Assembly (NCBI GenBank): GCA_021200415.1
Contig: JAJQGO010000026.1
Span: forward strand, 50,571-114,570
Source of the DNA: Ruminococcus sp.
GTDB taxonomy: Bacteria > Bacillota > Clostridia > Oscillospirales > Ruminococcaceae
Length of the DNA: 64,000 nt
Direction of reading: 5' to 3'
The notes under the pieces are model-generated. The model was not told where the DNA came from, made no database searches, and saw only the letters and a list, made by a program, of their open reading frames with translations. Both the position numbers and the translations under genes were made by a program. Numbering within the stretch: the stretch's first letter is position 1; the number at the start of each line of letters is the position of its first letter. Positions 19,511 to 28,088 of the stretch are shown here, piece after piece.

Positions 19511-19680
19511 CTACATATTTGATGGAAGATGAAGAGCTGTCACACAGCAAGCACCGGTTCTTCACCTTTCATTAACATTATACTATATCCTCGAAAAATG
19601 TAAATAGTTTTCTGGAAATTCGTGCAAATTTCCAATATCGGTAATCCGTTTTTGTGCATCTTGCACATTTCAAAACCAAA

Positions 19681-19716
19681 TCAAAAAGGAGGTCGAACGC
19701 CTCCTTTTGATTTTTT
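19681..19716 (-). terminator. Terminator downstream of second GH9 gene
   Basis: TCAAAAAGGAGG-tcgaacg-CCTCCTTTTGA then T/A-rich tract. Confidence 0.75.
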
Positions 19717-19735
19717 ATAAATAAGTTTTTTGATT

Positions 19736-22099
19736 CTACGAATATGACTCCGGCAGCTGAGATATTACTTCAGAAATATATCTTTGAACCGACAGTGCAT
19801 CCATGTTGCTGAGTCCGTCGCCGCGCAGATCTACGTCCGCATTATCAATTCCCTGTTCCTCGAGAGGATACTTTTCGCCATTATTTACGTAGCTCAGAAT
19901 TGCCACAGCGTCAGAAATATCAACGGCTTCGTCAAGGTTAGCGTCACCGAAAAGCTGTCCTGATGTGGTTGTTTCCTCAGTCGCATCCGTTGTATCGCTT
20001 GCGTCTGTAGTATCGCTGACTGCTGTGTCGGGAGTTGTGCCGTCCGGCTCTGTACCCCAGACAAGAACGCCGTCTATATACATTGTGATGTGGTCGTTGA
20101 GCGCGTCATCGGAGTTAAGGTCGTTCGGAGCATCGGCAACGCCCTCATAAGACCAGTCGTTTGTCGGATCCCAAGCTCCCTTTGTGGACTGTCCGTTTAT
20201 AGCGTCGGGAATCGAGATTCTGAACTGAACCTCATCTCTGTGTTCACTCTGACCGGTCGGCTGAATCGCCCTTGCGTCCTCGAACTCTATTTTCGCGTAG
20301 TAGGTATTTCCCGTCGGGTCGCCTTCATAGAGATACGGCCCTGAAACGGTGGCGTAGCCCTGTTCGCCCTCCTGATACTGCTGCGAATTGCTTTGAATTG
20401 TTATATCATCAATGGAAAGACCCGCTTCAAGTATCTCGGAAACGTCAAAATAATAATTATATGAGATATGCTCCTCAACTCGTGCCGGCCAAGCTGTATG
20501 ATTCATTGCCCATGCCTTGATTTCGGTGTAGCTGTCGCCAGAACCGTTGAGCGTTGCGGAAATTTCCCATTCAGCCCACTTCGGCTCTTCCGTTTCGGGG
20601 AAGTCCTCAAGAATCTCGCCGCCGTAATCGTCAATAAGCGCACAGAGGGCAGCTGTAAATCCTGCGTTGTAGTCGATAGCAACCTCCGAATACTCATACT
20701 GCGCAACGGAGTTCACGTACTGACCGGAGCTGTCCGGACCGCCCACGAGAGCGCCGTAAAGTGTGTGGGCATATTCAGTCTGCCAGCCGTCACTGCTTGA
20801 CTCCTGACCGAGATCGTTCCAGTGGTCGTCATGGATGCCCGAAGCCGTTCTGTGGTGGAATGCCGTAGGCTGGAGATCGCCCATGCCGAGAACGTAGCTC
20901 ATGCCAAGGTCGTTGTCGCCGAAGCAATAGTCCATCTGACTTTTTGCCCATGTGCTGTACTTTTCAACAAGTTCCTCATCATCAGCAAAAATCGTATCGC
21001 AGGCAAGCTCCGCAAGCCAAGCCGTATTAGCCGCATGGCGGAGCGAACCCCAGTTCATGAGGTACGCAAGTCCGTCGGGAGTATACTGAATCTGCTTTCC
21101 GCCATAGCCGTCAATCCAGTAATCAAGGTGATGTGAAATGTGGTCAATCCAGTCCTGATCGCCTGTGTTTATAGCGTAGAGAAGCGCTGCTCCCTGAGTT
21201 GTGTCATCCCAGCAGAAGCCCCATGTGTACTTCCATTCGGTTGACTGACTTTCCGTCGGGAACTGCGGAATATAGTCGGTTTCGCAAAGGTCAAGGTAGC
21301 TCTGATCGCCCGTAGCCATATACAGCCAGTTTGCCGCATACATAAGGTCGTCAACCCATGTTGTTGTGGGATAGTAGTTTTTCTGTGTTCCCTGATCATC
21401 ATTGCTTCGTGTGGAATCTGCAAGCTCAAAGAGGCTCTTTGCGTGAGTGAGATACTCCTCAGCCTTTTCGGAATCGTAGTCCTTGAATATAATGTATCCC
21501 TCCGCAAGAGCTGCCGCTGAAAGGGCAACGGTTGTGGAATCGGTTATTTCATCGTAGGCACGTTCCTCATCGCCGTAATTGAGCTTATGCTTTCTCATGT
21601 AAACCTCGGCGCTGCACCATACAACGTGATCGTTGGCATCGCCGATTGTTCCGATCATTTTGTCGCCTTCATCGCAAGCCATAACGTAATCAAGACCCCA
21701 CTGGATATTGTTGCGGTAAAGCTCGCCAAGTCCCGCATCGTCAACTGCATCCTGATACTCGATATAGCCCCATGCAAGAACAGACGCGCTGTATGCGTTC
21801 GTGAGTGTGAATTTGTAGTGATCCCCCGCATCGAACCAGCCTCCGTCAACAACATCGGCTGAAGTTCCGTCCTCCTTCAACATTGAATCGGCACGCCATG
21901 ATACCTCATTCCAGTCCGGCAGAGTGCCTGCCTGCTGAACCTCATAGAAGAACATGGATTTCTGGAGCGCCTCAGCGTAGTTATAGTTGCTTGAGGATTC
22001 AGCGCTTACGTTTGAATCCTGCTGCTCCGGAAGATAAGACGCTGTTCCTGCCGTAAGAACAAGCGCAGCCGCACAGGCGGCAATTTTCCTAAATACCAT
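19736..22099 (-). CDS. Cellulosomal GH9 cellulase with CBM3-like module and dockerin; likely start MVFRKIAAC
   Basis: NYNYAEALQKSMFFYEVQQAGTLPDWNEVSWRADS, GGWFDAGDHYKFTLTNAYSASVLAWG (GH9); HRTASGIHDDHW; CBM3c-like region; dockerin LFGDANLDEAVDISDAVAILSYV...LPESYS; SD GAGGGG before internal ATG. Confidence 0.9.
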   Translation of the reverse strand: MVFRKIAACAAALVLTAGTASYLPEQQDSNVSAESSSNYNYAEALQKSMFFYEVQQAGTLPDWNEVSWRADSMLKEDGTSADVVDGGWFDAGDHYKFTLTNAYSASVLAWGYIEYQDAVDDAGLGELYRNNIQWGLDYVMACDEGDKMIGTIGDANDHVVWCSAEVYMRKHKLNYGDEERAYDEITDSTTVALSAAALAEGYIIFKDYDSEKAEEYLTHAKSLFELADSTRSNDDQGTQKNYYPTTTWVDDLMYAANWLYMATGDQSYLDLCETDYIPQFPTESQSTEWKYTWGFCWDDTTQGAALLYAINTGDQDWIDHISHHLDYWIDGYGGKQIQYTPDGLAYLMNWGSLRHAANTAWLAELACDTIFADDEELVEKYSTWAKSQMDYCFGDNDLGMSYVLGMGDLQPTAFHHRTASGIHDDHWNDLGQESSSDGWQTEYAHTLYGALVGGPDSSGQYVNSVAQYEYSEVAIDYNAGFTAALCALIDDYGGEILEDFPETEEPKWAEWEISATLNGSGDSYTEIKAWAMNHTAWPARVEEHISYNYYFDVSEILEAGLSIDDITIQSNSQQYQEGEQGYATVSGPYLYEGDPTGNTYYAKIEFEDARAIQPTGQSEHRDEVQFRISIPDAINGQSTKGAWDPTNDWSYEGVADAPNDLNSDDALNDHITMYIDGVLVWGTEPDGTTPDTAVSDTTDASDTTDATEETTTSGQLFGDANLDEAVDISDAVAILSYVNNGEKYPLEEQGIDNADVDLRGDGLSNMDALSVQRYISEVISQLPESYS

Positions 22100-22128
22100 A
22101 AGATTTCCCCTCTCGTTGAATTTTACTG

Positions 22129-22189
22129 CAATACCGCAAAAGCGCTGTGCAGATATGCGGCAAGGCCGCAAGCATCTTGTGCGATATTG
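22129..22189. repeat. Short (61 bp) internally deleted relative of the MITE-like element, in GH9 5' leader
   Basis: CAATACCGCAAAAG...CTTGTGCGATATTG terminal inverted repeats; minus strand CAATATCGCACAAGATGC...CCTTGCCGCATATCTGC parallels CAACACCGCACAAAGAACGC...CTTTGCCGCACATCTGC of the 46493-46667 copy. Confidence 0.55.
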
Positions 22190-22344
22190 ATTCAGTACAG
22201 CCTCCCGCTGCACCTATACACATTAAATGTACAACATTATTTCCAATTTGTCAAGAGTGCCGCAGAACCTATTTTAATTTTAGGAAGTTTGCACAAATTT
22301 TTGCTGTAATTATTGTAATCATCGGAAGGCGTGATTATCGGAAA

Positions 22345-22374
22345 GCAAAAAGGACTGCGCCGAAGCACAGTCCT
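22345..22374 (-). terminator. Terminator downstream of ispH-rpsA
   Basis: Minus strand AGGACTGTGC-TTCG-GCGCAGTCCT-TTTTGC, UUCG tetraloop. Confidence 0.85.
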
Positions 22375-22390
22375 CAATTTCTGAAGCAAA

Positions 22391-24373
22391 TTATTCAGCG
22401 TCGTCCTCAGCGGGAGTTTCCTCCTCCTCGTCCTTTTCGGCAGGTGCCTCAAGGAGAGCGCGCATGGAAATGCTGATTCTCTTAGCGTCAGTGTCAATGT
22501 CAATAATCTTAACGTCAACCTCCTGACCTACAGAGAGAATATCCTTAACATTTTCAACCTTCTTGTCAGCAATCTGGGAGATGTGGATAAGGCCGTCAAC
22601 TCCGTCAATAATCTGAGCGAAAGCGCCGAATGAAGTGATTGAAACGATAGTTGCCTTAACAACATCGCCAACCTTGTAGTTAGCCTTGAAGATTTCCCAA
22701 GGGTTGTCCTCTGCCTTCTTGAAGCCGAGGGAGATTCTGTTTTCCTCCTGATTGAGATCCTTGATATAAACCTCAAGAGTATCGCCAACGCTTACAACCT
22801 CGCTGGGGTGCTTGATTCTCTTCCATGAAAGCTCGGAGATGTGAACCATTCCGTCAATTCCGCCAAGGTCAACGAATGCGCCGAAGCTTGTCAGTGACTT
22901 AACCTTGCCTGTATAAACATCGCCGACATTTGCTGCTGCCCAGAATTTAGCCTTAGCCTCTTCCTTCTTAGCGTTGATTACGGCTCTGATTGAACCTACA
23001 GCGCGGCGTCTGCCCTCTGTAACGTCAATGATCATGAATTCAACCTTTTTCTTAAGGAGCTGATCAAGCTCTGCGCCTCTCGGAAGACCTGTCTGCGAAG
23101 CTGGGATAAATACTCTTACGCCATAGAGGCTGAGAGTTACGCCCTTATTTACAACGTGCTGAACAGTGCCCTCAAGGACAGTTCCCTCTTCCTTAGCCTT
23201 AACAATTTTCTCGAAGCCTGCCTGCTCGTCAACCTTTCTCTTGGAAAGCGCAGCAGTTCCCTCCTGATCGTTCACCTTCAGTACAACAAGCTCGATTTCG
23301 TCGTCAACGCTGACAACGTCTGAAGGCTTCTTTGTGGGGTCGTCGGTGAGATCGCTGAGTGAAACATAGCCGGTGTGCTTTGTTCCGAGGTCTACAATAG
23401 CTTCTGTGTTATTAACGGCAACAACCTTGCCCTTAACCTTCTCTCCTGTATGTATTTTTTTGAAGGACTGATCAACCGCCTCCGCGAAATTGATTTCCTC
23501 GTCCTGATTTGCTGTGAGATTTACATTCTCTGTCATGTTGGTTTGTACCTCCTTAATTATATAAGCCGGAGTTGAAGCTCCGGCAGTAATGCCGATTTTT
23601 TCAGCAGCGGGAAGATGCAGAGTGAGAAGCTCGTCCGCGTTTTCGATGTGATAGGTTTTACAATATTTGCTGCACACTTCAAAAAGCTTTACAGTATTTG
23701 AACTGTGGCGTCCTCCCACGACGAGCATCAGGTCTGAGCACTGCGCAAGTTCACGTGCGTCCGACTGTCTTGCATCGGTAGCGCTGCAAATAGTATCAAA
23801 GATAACGACATCGGGATCGTTCTTAGGTATCACCTTTATACAATCCCCCCATACTACTATATTATACGTCGTTTGCGCGACAATTGCAACCCTTTTTTTC
23901 AAATTTACATATTTTTTTTCAAAAAAGTCTTTTAGCTCAAAATTATCCTTAAAAACGAAGAAATTTTCGTCACAATGACCAACGATTCCCTGAACCTCCG
24001 GATGAGATGAATCACCTGCAATGAGAATAAAATATCCCTCCGCTGTTTTTTCAGCCACGATTTTGTGTATTCTGGAAACGAACGGGCAGGTGGCGTCAAG
24101 CATTCTGCTGCCCCTTTGGGCGATTTTCTCGTACACATCACGTCCCACGCCGTGGGAGCGTATAACAACCGTTTCACCGTCACGCAGCTCGTCAACGGAA
24201 TTTATAATCCTTGCTCCCTTCGCCTGCATATCGTTTACAACGTCCTGATTATGTATTATCGGGCCGAGTGTCGCAACCCTCGAGTTTCCCTCAAGCTCAT
24301 TGTACACCATTTTTACGGCTCTGTCCACGCCAAAGCAGTAGCCTGCCGATTTCGCAACCGTAATACTACTCAT
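22391..24373 (-). CDS. ispH: Fused 4-hydroxy-3-methylbut-2-enyl diphosphate reductase (IspH) and ribosomal protein S1-like (four S1 domains)
   Basis: IspH Cys motifs AGYCFGVDRAV, DATCPFVSRIH, DTICSATDARQ; then four S1 domains (e.g. GDVYTGKVKSLTSFGAFVDLGGIDGMVHISELSW). Confidence 0.93.
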   Translation of the reverse strand: MSSITVAKSAGYCFGVDRAVKMVYNELEGNSRVATLGPIIHNQDVVNDMQAKGARIINSVDELRDGETVVIRSHGVGRDVYEKIAQRGSRMLDATCPFVSRIHKIVAEKTAEGYFILIAGDSSHPEVQGIVGHCDENFFVFKDNFELKDFFEKKYVNLKKRVAIVAQTTYNIVVWGDCIKVIPKNDPDVVIFDTICSATDARQSDARELAQCSDLMLVVGGRHSSNTVKLFEVCSKYCKTYHIENADELLTLHLPAAEKIGITAGASTPAYIIKEVQTNMTENVNLTANQDEEINFAEAVDQSFKKIHTGEKVKGKVVAVNNTEAIVDLGTKHTGYVSLSDLTDDPTKKPSDVVSVDDEIELVVLKVNDQEGTAALSKRKVDEQAGFEKIVKAKEEGTVLEGTVQHVVNKGVTLSLYGVRVFIPASQTGLPRGAELDQLLKKKVEFMIIDVTEGRRRAVGSIRAVINAKKEEAKAKFWAAANVGDVYTGKVKSLTSFGAFVDLGGIDGMVHISELSWKRIKHPSEVVSVGDTLEVYIKDLNQEENRISLGFKKAEDNPWEIFKANYKVGDVVKATIVSITSFGAFAQIIDGVDGLIHISQIADKKVENVKDILSVGQEVDVKIIDIDTDAKRISISMRALLEAPAEKDEEEETPAEDDAE

Positions 24374-25007
24374 TTGCCTTCACCTCGGGCTTTCGTTCGT
24401 TTTTTTCGGGGACCTCCCCCTCAACAAGCCTTACTATTTCAGCCATGTAGACATTTTTCAGCTTCACAAGGGTGCGCGGGTCGGGTTCCTTGCCAATCTC
24501 GCAGTAATCGGCAGTGTTGATGGGCTTGCCGTACCTGACCGTGATTTTGCAGCGGAATCTCATTTTCTCCCCGAAAACAATGCCTACGGGAACAATCTGC
24601 CTTCCCGATTTGGCGGCAATAAGAGCCGCTCCGCTTTTGCCCTTGTGAACCCTGCCGTCCTTAGAGCGTGTTCCCTCCGGAAAAATTACCAGACTTCGTC
24701 CGCTGTTCAGGCGTTCAACGGCAGTATCTATAGCTGCCAGATCGCCCTTTCCTCTCGAAACCGAAAACGCTCCCAAAGCCCTTATAAACCATGCAAAAAG
24801 CTTGTTTTTGAAAAGCTCCTCCTTTGCCATGAACGAGAAAACTCCTCTCGCTCCTGCCCCCACCATAGGCGGATCGGCATTCGTCCTGTGATTTGAAACA
24901 TATATCACAGGCGTTTTTTTCGGAATATTTTTTCTGCCCTCGTAGTGGAAGTTAAAAGCTATATGAAACGCTATCCAGACCAATACCTTTGCAAAATGAT
25001 ACATCAT
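24366..25007 (-). CDS. plsC: 1-acyl-sn-glycerol-3-phosphate acyltransferase
   Basis: VSNHRTNADP (variant HxxxxD) and FPEGTRSKDGRV motifs. Confidence 0.9.
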   Translation of the reverse strand: MMYHFAKVLVWIAFHIAFNFHYEGRKNIPKKTPVIYVSNHRTNADPPMVGAGARGVFSFMAKEELFKNKLFAWFIRALGAFSVSRGKGDLAAIDTAVERLNSGRSLVIFPEGTRSKDGRVHKGKSGAALIAAKSGRQIVPVGIVFGEKMRFRCKITVRYGKPINTADYCEIGKEPDPRTLVKLKNVYMAEIVRLVEGEVPEKNERKPEVKANE

Positions 25008-25678
25008 TTATCATCTCCCATCAGCTTTTCACGTATTAGCTCGCATATACGGCTGCTCGACTGCTCCAGCGTCATTCCCGTGGTGTCAAAAAGTACAGCA
25101 TCCTCCGCCTGCTTCAGGGGCGACGTGCTGCGGTTCATATCATTATAGTCACGCTCGATGATGTCCTTCAGTATCTCCTCATACGTCGGGCAGTCCTGCT
25201 TTCCGGCAAGCTCACGGAAGCGGCGGTTCGCGCGTTCCTCCGCCGAAGCCGTAAGATAGATTTTCACGTCCGCATCGGGCAGCACAACAGTTCCAATATC
25301 TCTGCCGTCCATTATGACATTATTTTCACGGGCAATTTTACGCTGCGTTTCGAAAAGATAATCCCTGACCGCCTGAATGGATGAGGTTCGTGAGGCAGCC
25401 ATTGAAATCTCGGGAGTCCTTATCAAATCGGAAACATCCCTTTCCCCGAGAAAAACACGCTGAACGCCGTCTATGAAGCGCAGTGAAACGTCCGCTCTCG
25501 GGAGATTTTCCGCTATATCCCCATCGCTGATATTATTTTCCGTCACGAACAGAGCTATAGCCCGATAAAGCGCCCCCGTATCAACGTAAATATATCCAAG
25601 CTGTGCCGAAGCCGCCTTTGCTACGGAGCTTTTTCCTGCTCCCGCAGGCCCGTCAATTGCAACATTAACTGTACTCAT
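25004..25678 (-). CDS. cmk: Cytidylate kinase
   Basis: VNVAIDGPAGAGKSSVAKAAS...YVDTGALYRAIAL; MDGRDIGTVVLPDADVKIYLTAS. Confidence 0.94.
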   Translation of the reverse strand: MSTVNVAIDGPAGAGKSSVAKAASAQLGYIYVDTGALYRAIALFVTENNISDGDIAENLPRADVSLRFIDGVQRVFLGERDVSDLIRTPEISMAASRTSSIQAVRDYLFETQRKIARENNVIMDGRDIGTVVLPDADVKIYLTASAEERANRRFRELAGKQDCPTYEEILKDIIERDYNDMNRSTSPLKQAEDAVLFDTTGMTLEQSSSRICELIREKLMGDDK

Positions 25679-25703
25679 AAGTTATCTCCTTTTATTTTAT
25701 TTT

Positions 25704-26921
25704 TTACATATACAAAGCCGCGCAGTATGCCGTGGAAAAGGCAATCTGCAAATTGAAGCCGCCTGTGTACGCGTCAACGTCTATGACCTCTCCCGCAAAA
25801 AACAATCCCGAAGCAAGCTTCGATTCCATAGTTTTCGGATTGATTTCCTTTACGGAAATTCCGCCGCTTGTGATAATTGCCTCGTCAATGGGACGGAATC
25901 CCGATATTCTCACGGGGAAAGCCTTTATAAGCCTGCCGAATGCATGGCGCTGCTCTCTTGTAACGCTGTTTGCTTTCTGCTCGGGAGGTATCCCCGAAAG
26001 CCCGACTGCCGTGGGAATCAGCTTTGACGGCAGCAGCCTTCTGACTGCGTTTACGAAATCACGGTTGATATTCTCCGCAAAATCCCTTTGAAGCCTTGCG
26101 TCCAGCTGCTCCGCCGTCAGACCCGGCTTCAGGTCGATGAGCAGCTTATAGCGGTTCGGGGACATCTCACGTATATGAGAGCTTGCGCTAAGCACGAGAG
26201 GCCCCGACACGCCGAAGTGGGTGAAGAGCATCTCCCCAAGCTCGGAATAGATGAGCTTATCTCCGTCGTAAAGCTTCAGGGTGACGTTTCGCAGGGAAAG
26301 TCCCATTAAATCGGCACAGTACCTGTCAGGCGAAACGAGCGGTACGAGCGAGGGTTTCAGCTCCGTTACCGTATGCCCAAGCTCCGAGGCAAGCCTGTAG
26401 CCGTCCCCCGTTGAGCCTGTATTCGGGTAAGACTTCCCGCCGCAGGCAATCAGAACCGACTGTGAAAAATAGTCCCTGCCGCCTGCCCGAACTCCCTTGC
26501 ACACACCGTCCTCGCAGATTATTTTATGCACCTTTTCATGAATAATTCTTACCCCGAGACGCTTCATTTCCCTGTCAAGCGCATTTACAATATCCTCCGC
26601 GTTATCGCTTACAGGGAAAACCCTGTTTCCGCGCTCCGTTTTCAGGGGAACGCCAAGCTCCTCGAAAAAGCTCATGGTATCCTGCGGCGTGAACATGGAA
26701 AACGCGCTGTAGAGGAAACGTGGATTCACGGGAATGTTGTCCATCAGCTCACGTTCCGTGCAGTTATTCGTGACGTTGCATCTGCCCTTGCCCGTAATGC
26801 GGAGCTTTCTGCCAATGCGGTCATTTTTCTCGAACACAAGCACGCTCCTGCCAAGCCTTGCGGCATGGACTGCGCAAAAGCAGCCTGCCGCTCCCGCTCC
26901 TATTATAATAGTATCAGTCAT
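25704..26921 (-). CDS. NAD(P)/FAD-dependent oxidoreductase (HI0933/YhiN family)
   Basis: TDTIIIGAGAAGCFCAVHAARLGRSVLVFEKNDRIGRKLRITGKGRCNVTNN. Confidence 0.9.
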   Translation of the reverse strand: MTDTIIIGAGAAGCFCAVHAARLGRSVLVFEKNDRIGRKLRITGKGRCNVTNNCTERELMDNIPVNPRFLYSAFSMFTPQDTMSFFEELGVPLKTERGNRVFPVSDNAEDIVNALDREMKRLGVRIIHEKVHKIICEDGVCKGVRAGGRDYFSQSVLIACGGKSYPNTGSTGDGYRLASELGHTVTELKPSLVPLVSPDRYCADLMGLSLRNVTLKLYDGDKLIYSELGEMLFTHFGVSGPLVLSASSHIREMSPNRYKLLIDLKPGLTAEQLDARLQRDFAENINRDFVNAVRRLLPSKLIPTAVGLSGIPPEQKANSVTREQRHAFGRLIKAFPVRISGFRPIDEAIITSGGISVKEINPKTMESKLASGLFFAGEVIDVDAYTGGFNLQIAFSTAYCAALYM

Positions 26922-27135
26922 TTTCCCTGTTCCTCCGAAGTCTGTTGAATCTGTTCCGCAGCTCCTGTCGCCTTGCTTCGGTTGCGGCGGCGTCTACAAC
27001 ATATACGCCGTTTTCAAGGCGCAGCACATCGCCCTCCGCGGCATCTGCGGAAATCAAGGCTCTGTCGGCATTCATCATTCCGCCGTCCGTTTCAAGGACA
27101 GCCTTATCTCCTTCAAATCGGTCAATAATAATCAT
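26914..27135 (-). CDS. DUF3006 family small protein
   Basis: 73 aa MIIIDRFEGDKAVLETDGG...; next to ComEC/Rec2-like MBL protein as commonly seen. Confidence 0.7.
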   Translation of the reverse strand: MIIIDRFEGDKAVLETDGGMMNADRALISADAAEGDVLRLENGVYVVDAAATEARRQELRNRFNRLRRNREND

Positions 27136-27137
27136 AA

Positions 27138-28088
27138 TTACCTTTCCGTCCGAATCACCAGCGTTGTTCCGTCGGACTCAAAAATAACATTTCCGTTCAG
27201 GTCTGTGCGGTAAATCTGCTTCACGTACTCCGAAAGCCTGTCAAGAACCTCCTCATGAGGGTGTCCGTAGGAATTTCCCTCGCCGCACATTATTACTGCG
27301 TATTCGGGAGATATGGCTTCAAGAAATTCCTCCGACGAGGACGTATCGCTGCCATGATGATTTACCTTGTACACACGGACGTGGCTGAGCTTGCCGCTCT
27401 CCAGCATTTCGCTTTCCGCAAGCTCCTCCGCGTCACCCGTAAAAAGAAAGCTGTTGCTGCCGTGCGTCAGGATTATTCCCACGGAATAATTATTAGCTCC
27501 GCTGTAATCCTCACTTATGGGGGCAATTATTTCCGCTTCGGCATCGCCCAGGGAAATAACTCTTCCAAGCTGCGCCTCCGTAACCTGTAAATCCTTCTCC
27601 TCGCAGGCATCGAGAAATTTCTCGAAATAACGTGTAGTCGGTATGTCGCTGTCGTCAAGATGGGGCATAATCATTTCGCCGATTTCGTAATTCAACACAA
27701 TTTCGCTCATGCCTCCCATGTGGTCGGAGTGTGGGTGAGTTGCGACAACGTAATCTATACTGCTTACGCCAAGCTCCTCAAGATACGCGGCAACCCTGTC
27801 CGCCTCCGAGGCTTCGCCGCAGTCAATGAGCATATTTTCATCTCCGGTGCTTATGTAAATGCAGTCTCCCTGTCCCACGTCAATGAAGCTCACGGTCAGC
27901 TCATCGCTGACATCAGAGGAGAGGGTATCGTCAAGCCTTTCCTTAATGCTGTTTAAGGGGTCGTATCCAAGACCCTCGGCTGCCGCAATAAAAATCACGC
28001 AGCATACGAGAAGCGCGCCGATTATCCGCGCCCCTGAGATTTTCCTCTTTTTGTCTGTTTTCCTGTTTTTTGATTTTTGCTTTGCCAT
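27138..28088 (-). CDS. ComEC/Rec2-related MBL-fold hydrolase
   Basis: SFIDVGQGDCIYI, VVATHPHSDHMGGM metallo-beta-lactamase motifs; N-terminal TM. Confidence 0.87.
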   Translation of the reverse strand: MAKQKSKNRKTDKKRKISGARIIGALLVCCVIFIAAAEGLGYDPLNSIKERLDDTLSSDVSDELTVSFIDVGQGDCIYISTGDENMLIDCGEASEADRVAAYLEELGVSSIDYVVATHPHSDHMGGMSEIVLNYEIGEMIMPHLDDSDIPTTRYFEKFLDACEEKDLQVTEAQLGRVISLGDAEAEIIAPISEDYSGANNYSVGIILTHGSNSFLFTGDAEELAESEMLESGKLSHVRVYKVNHHGSDTSSSEEFLEAISPEYAVIMCGEGNSYGHPHEEVLDRLSEYVKQIYRTDLNGNVIFESDGTTLVIRTER

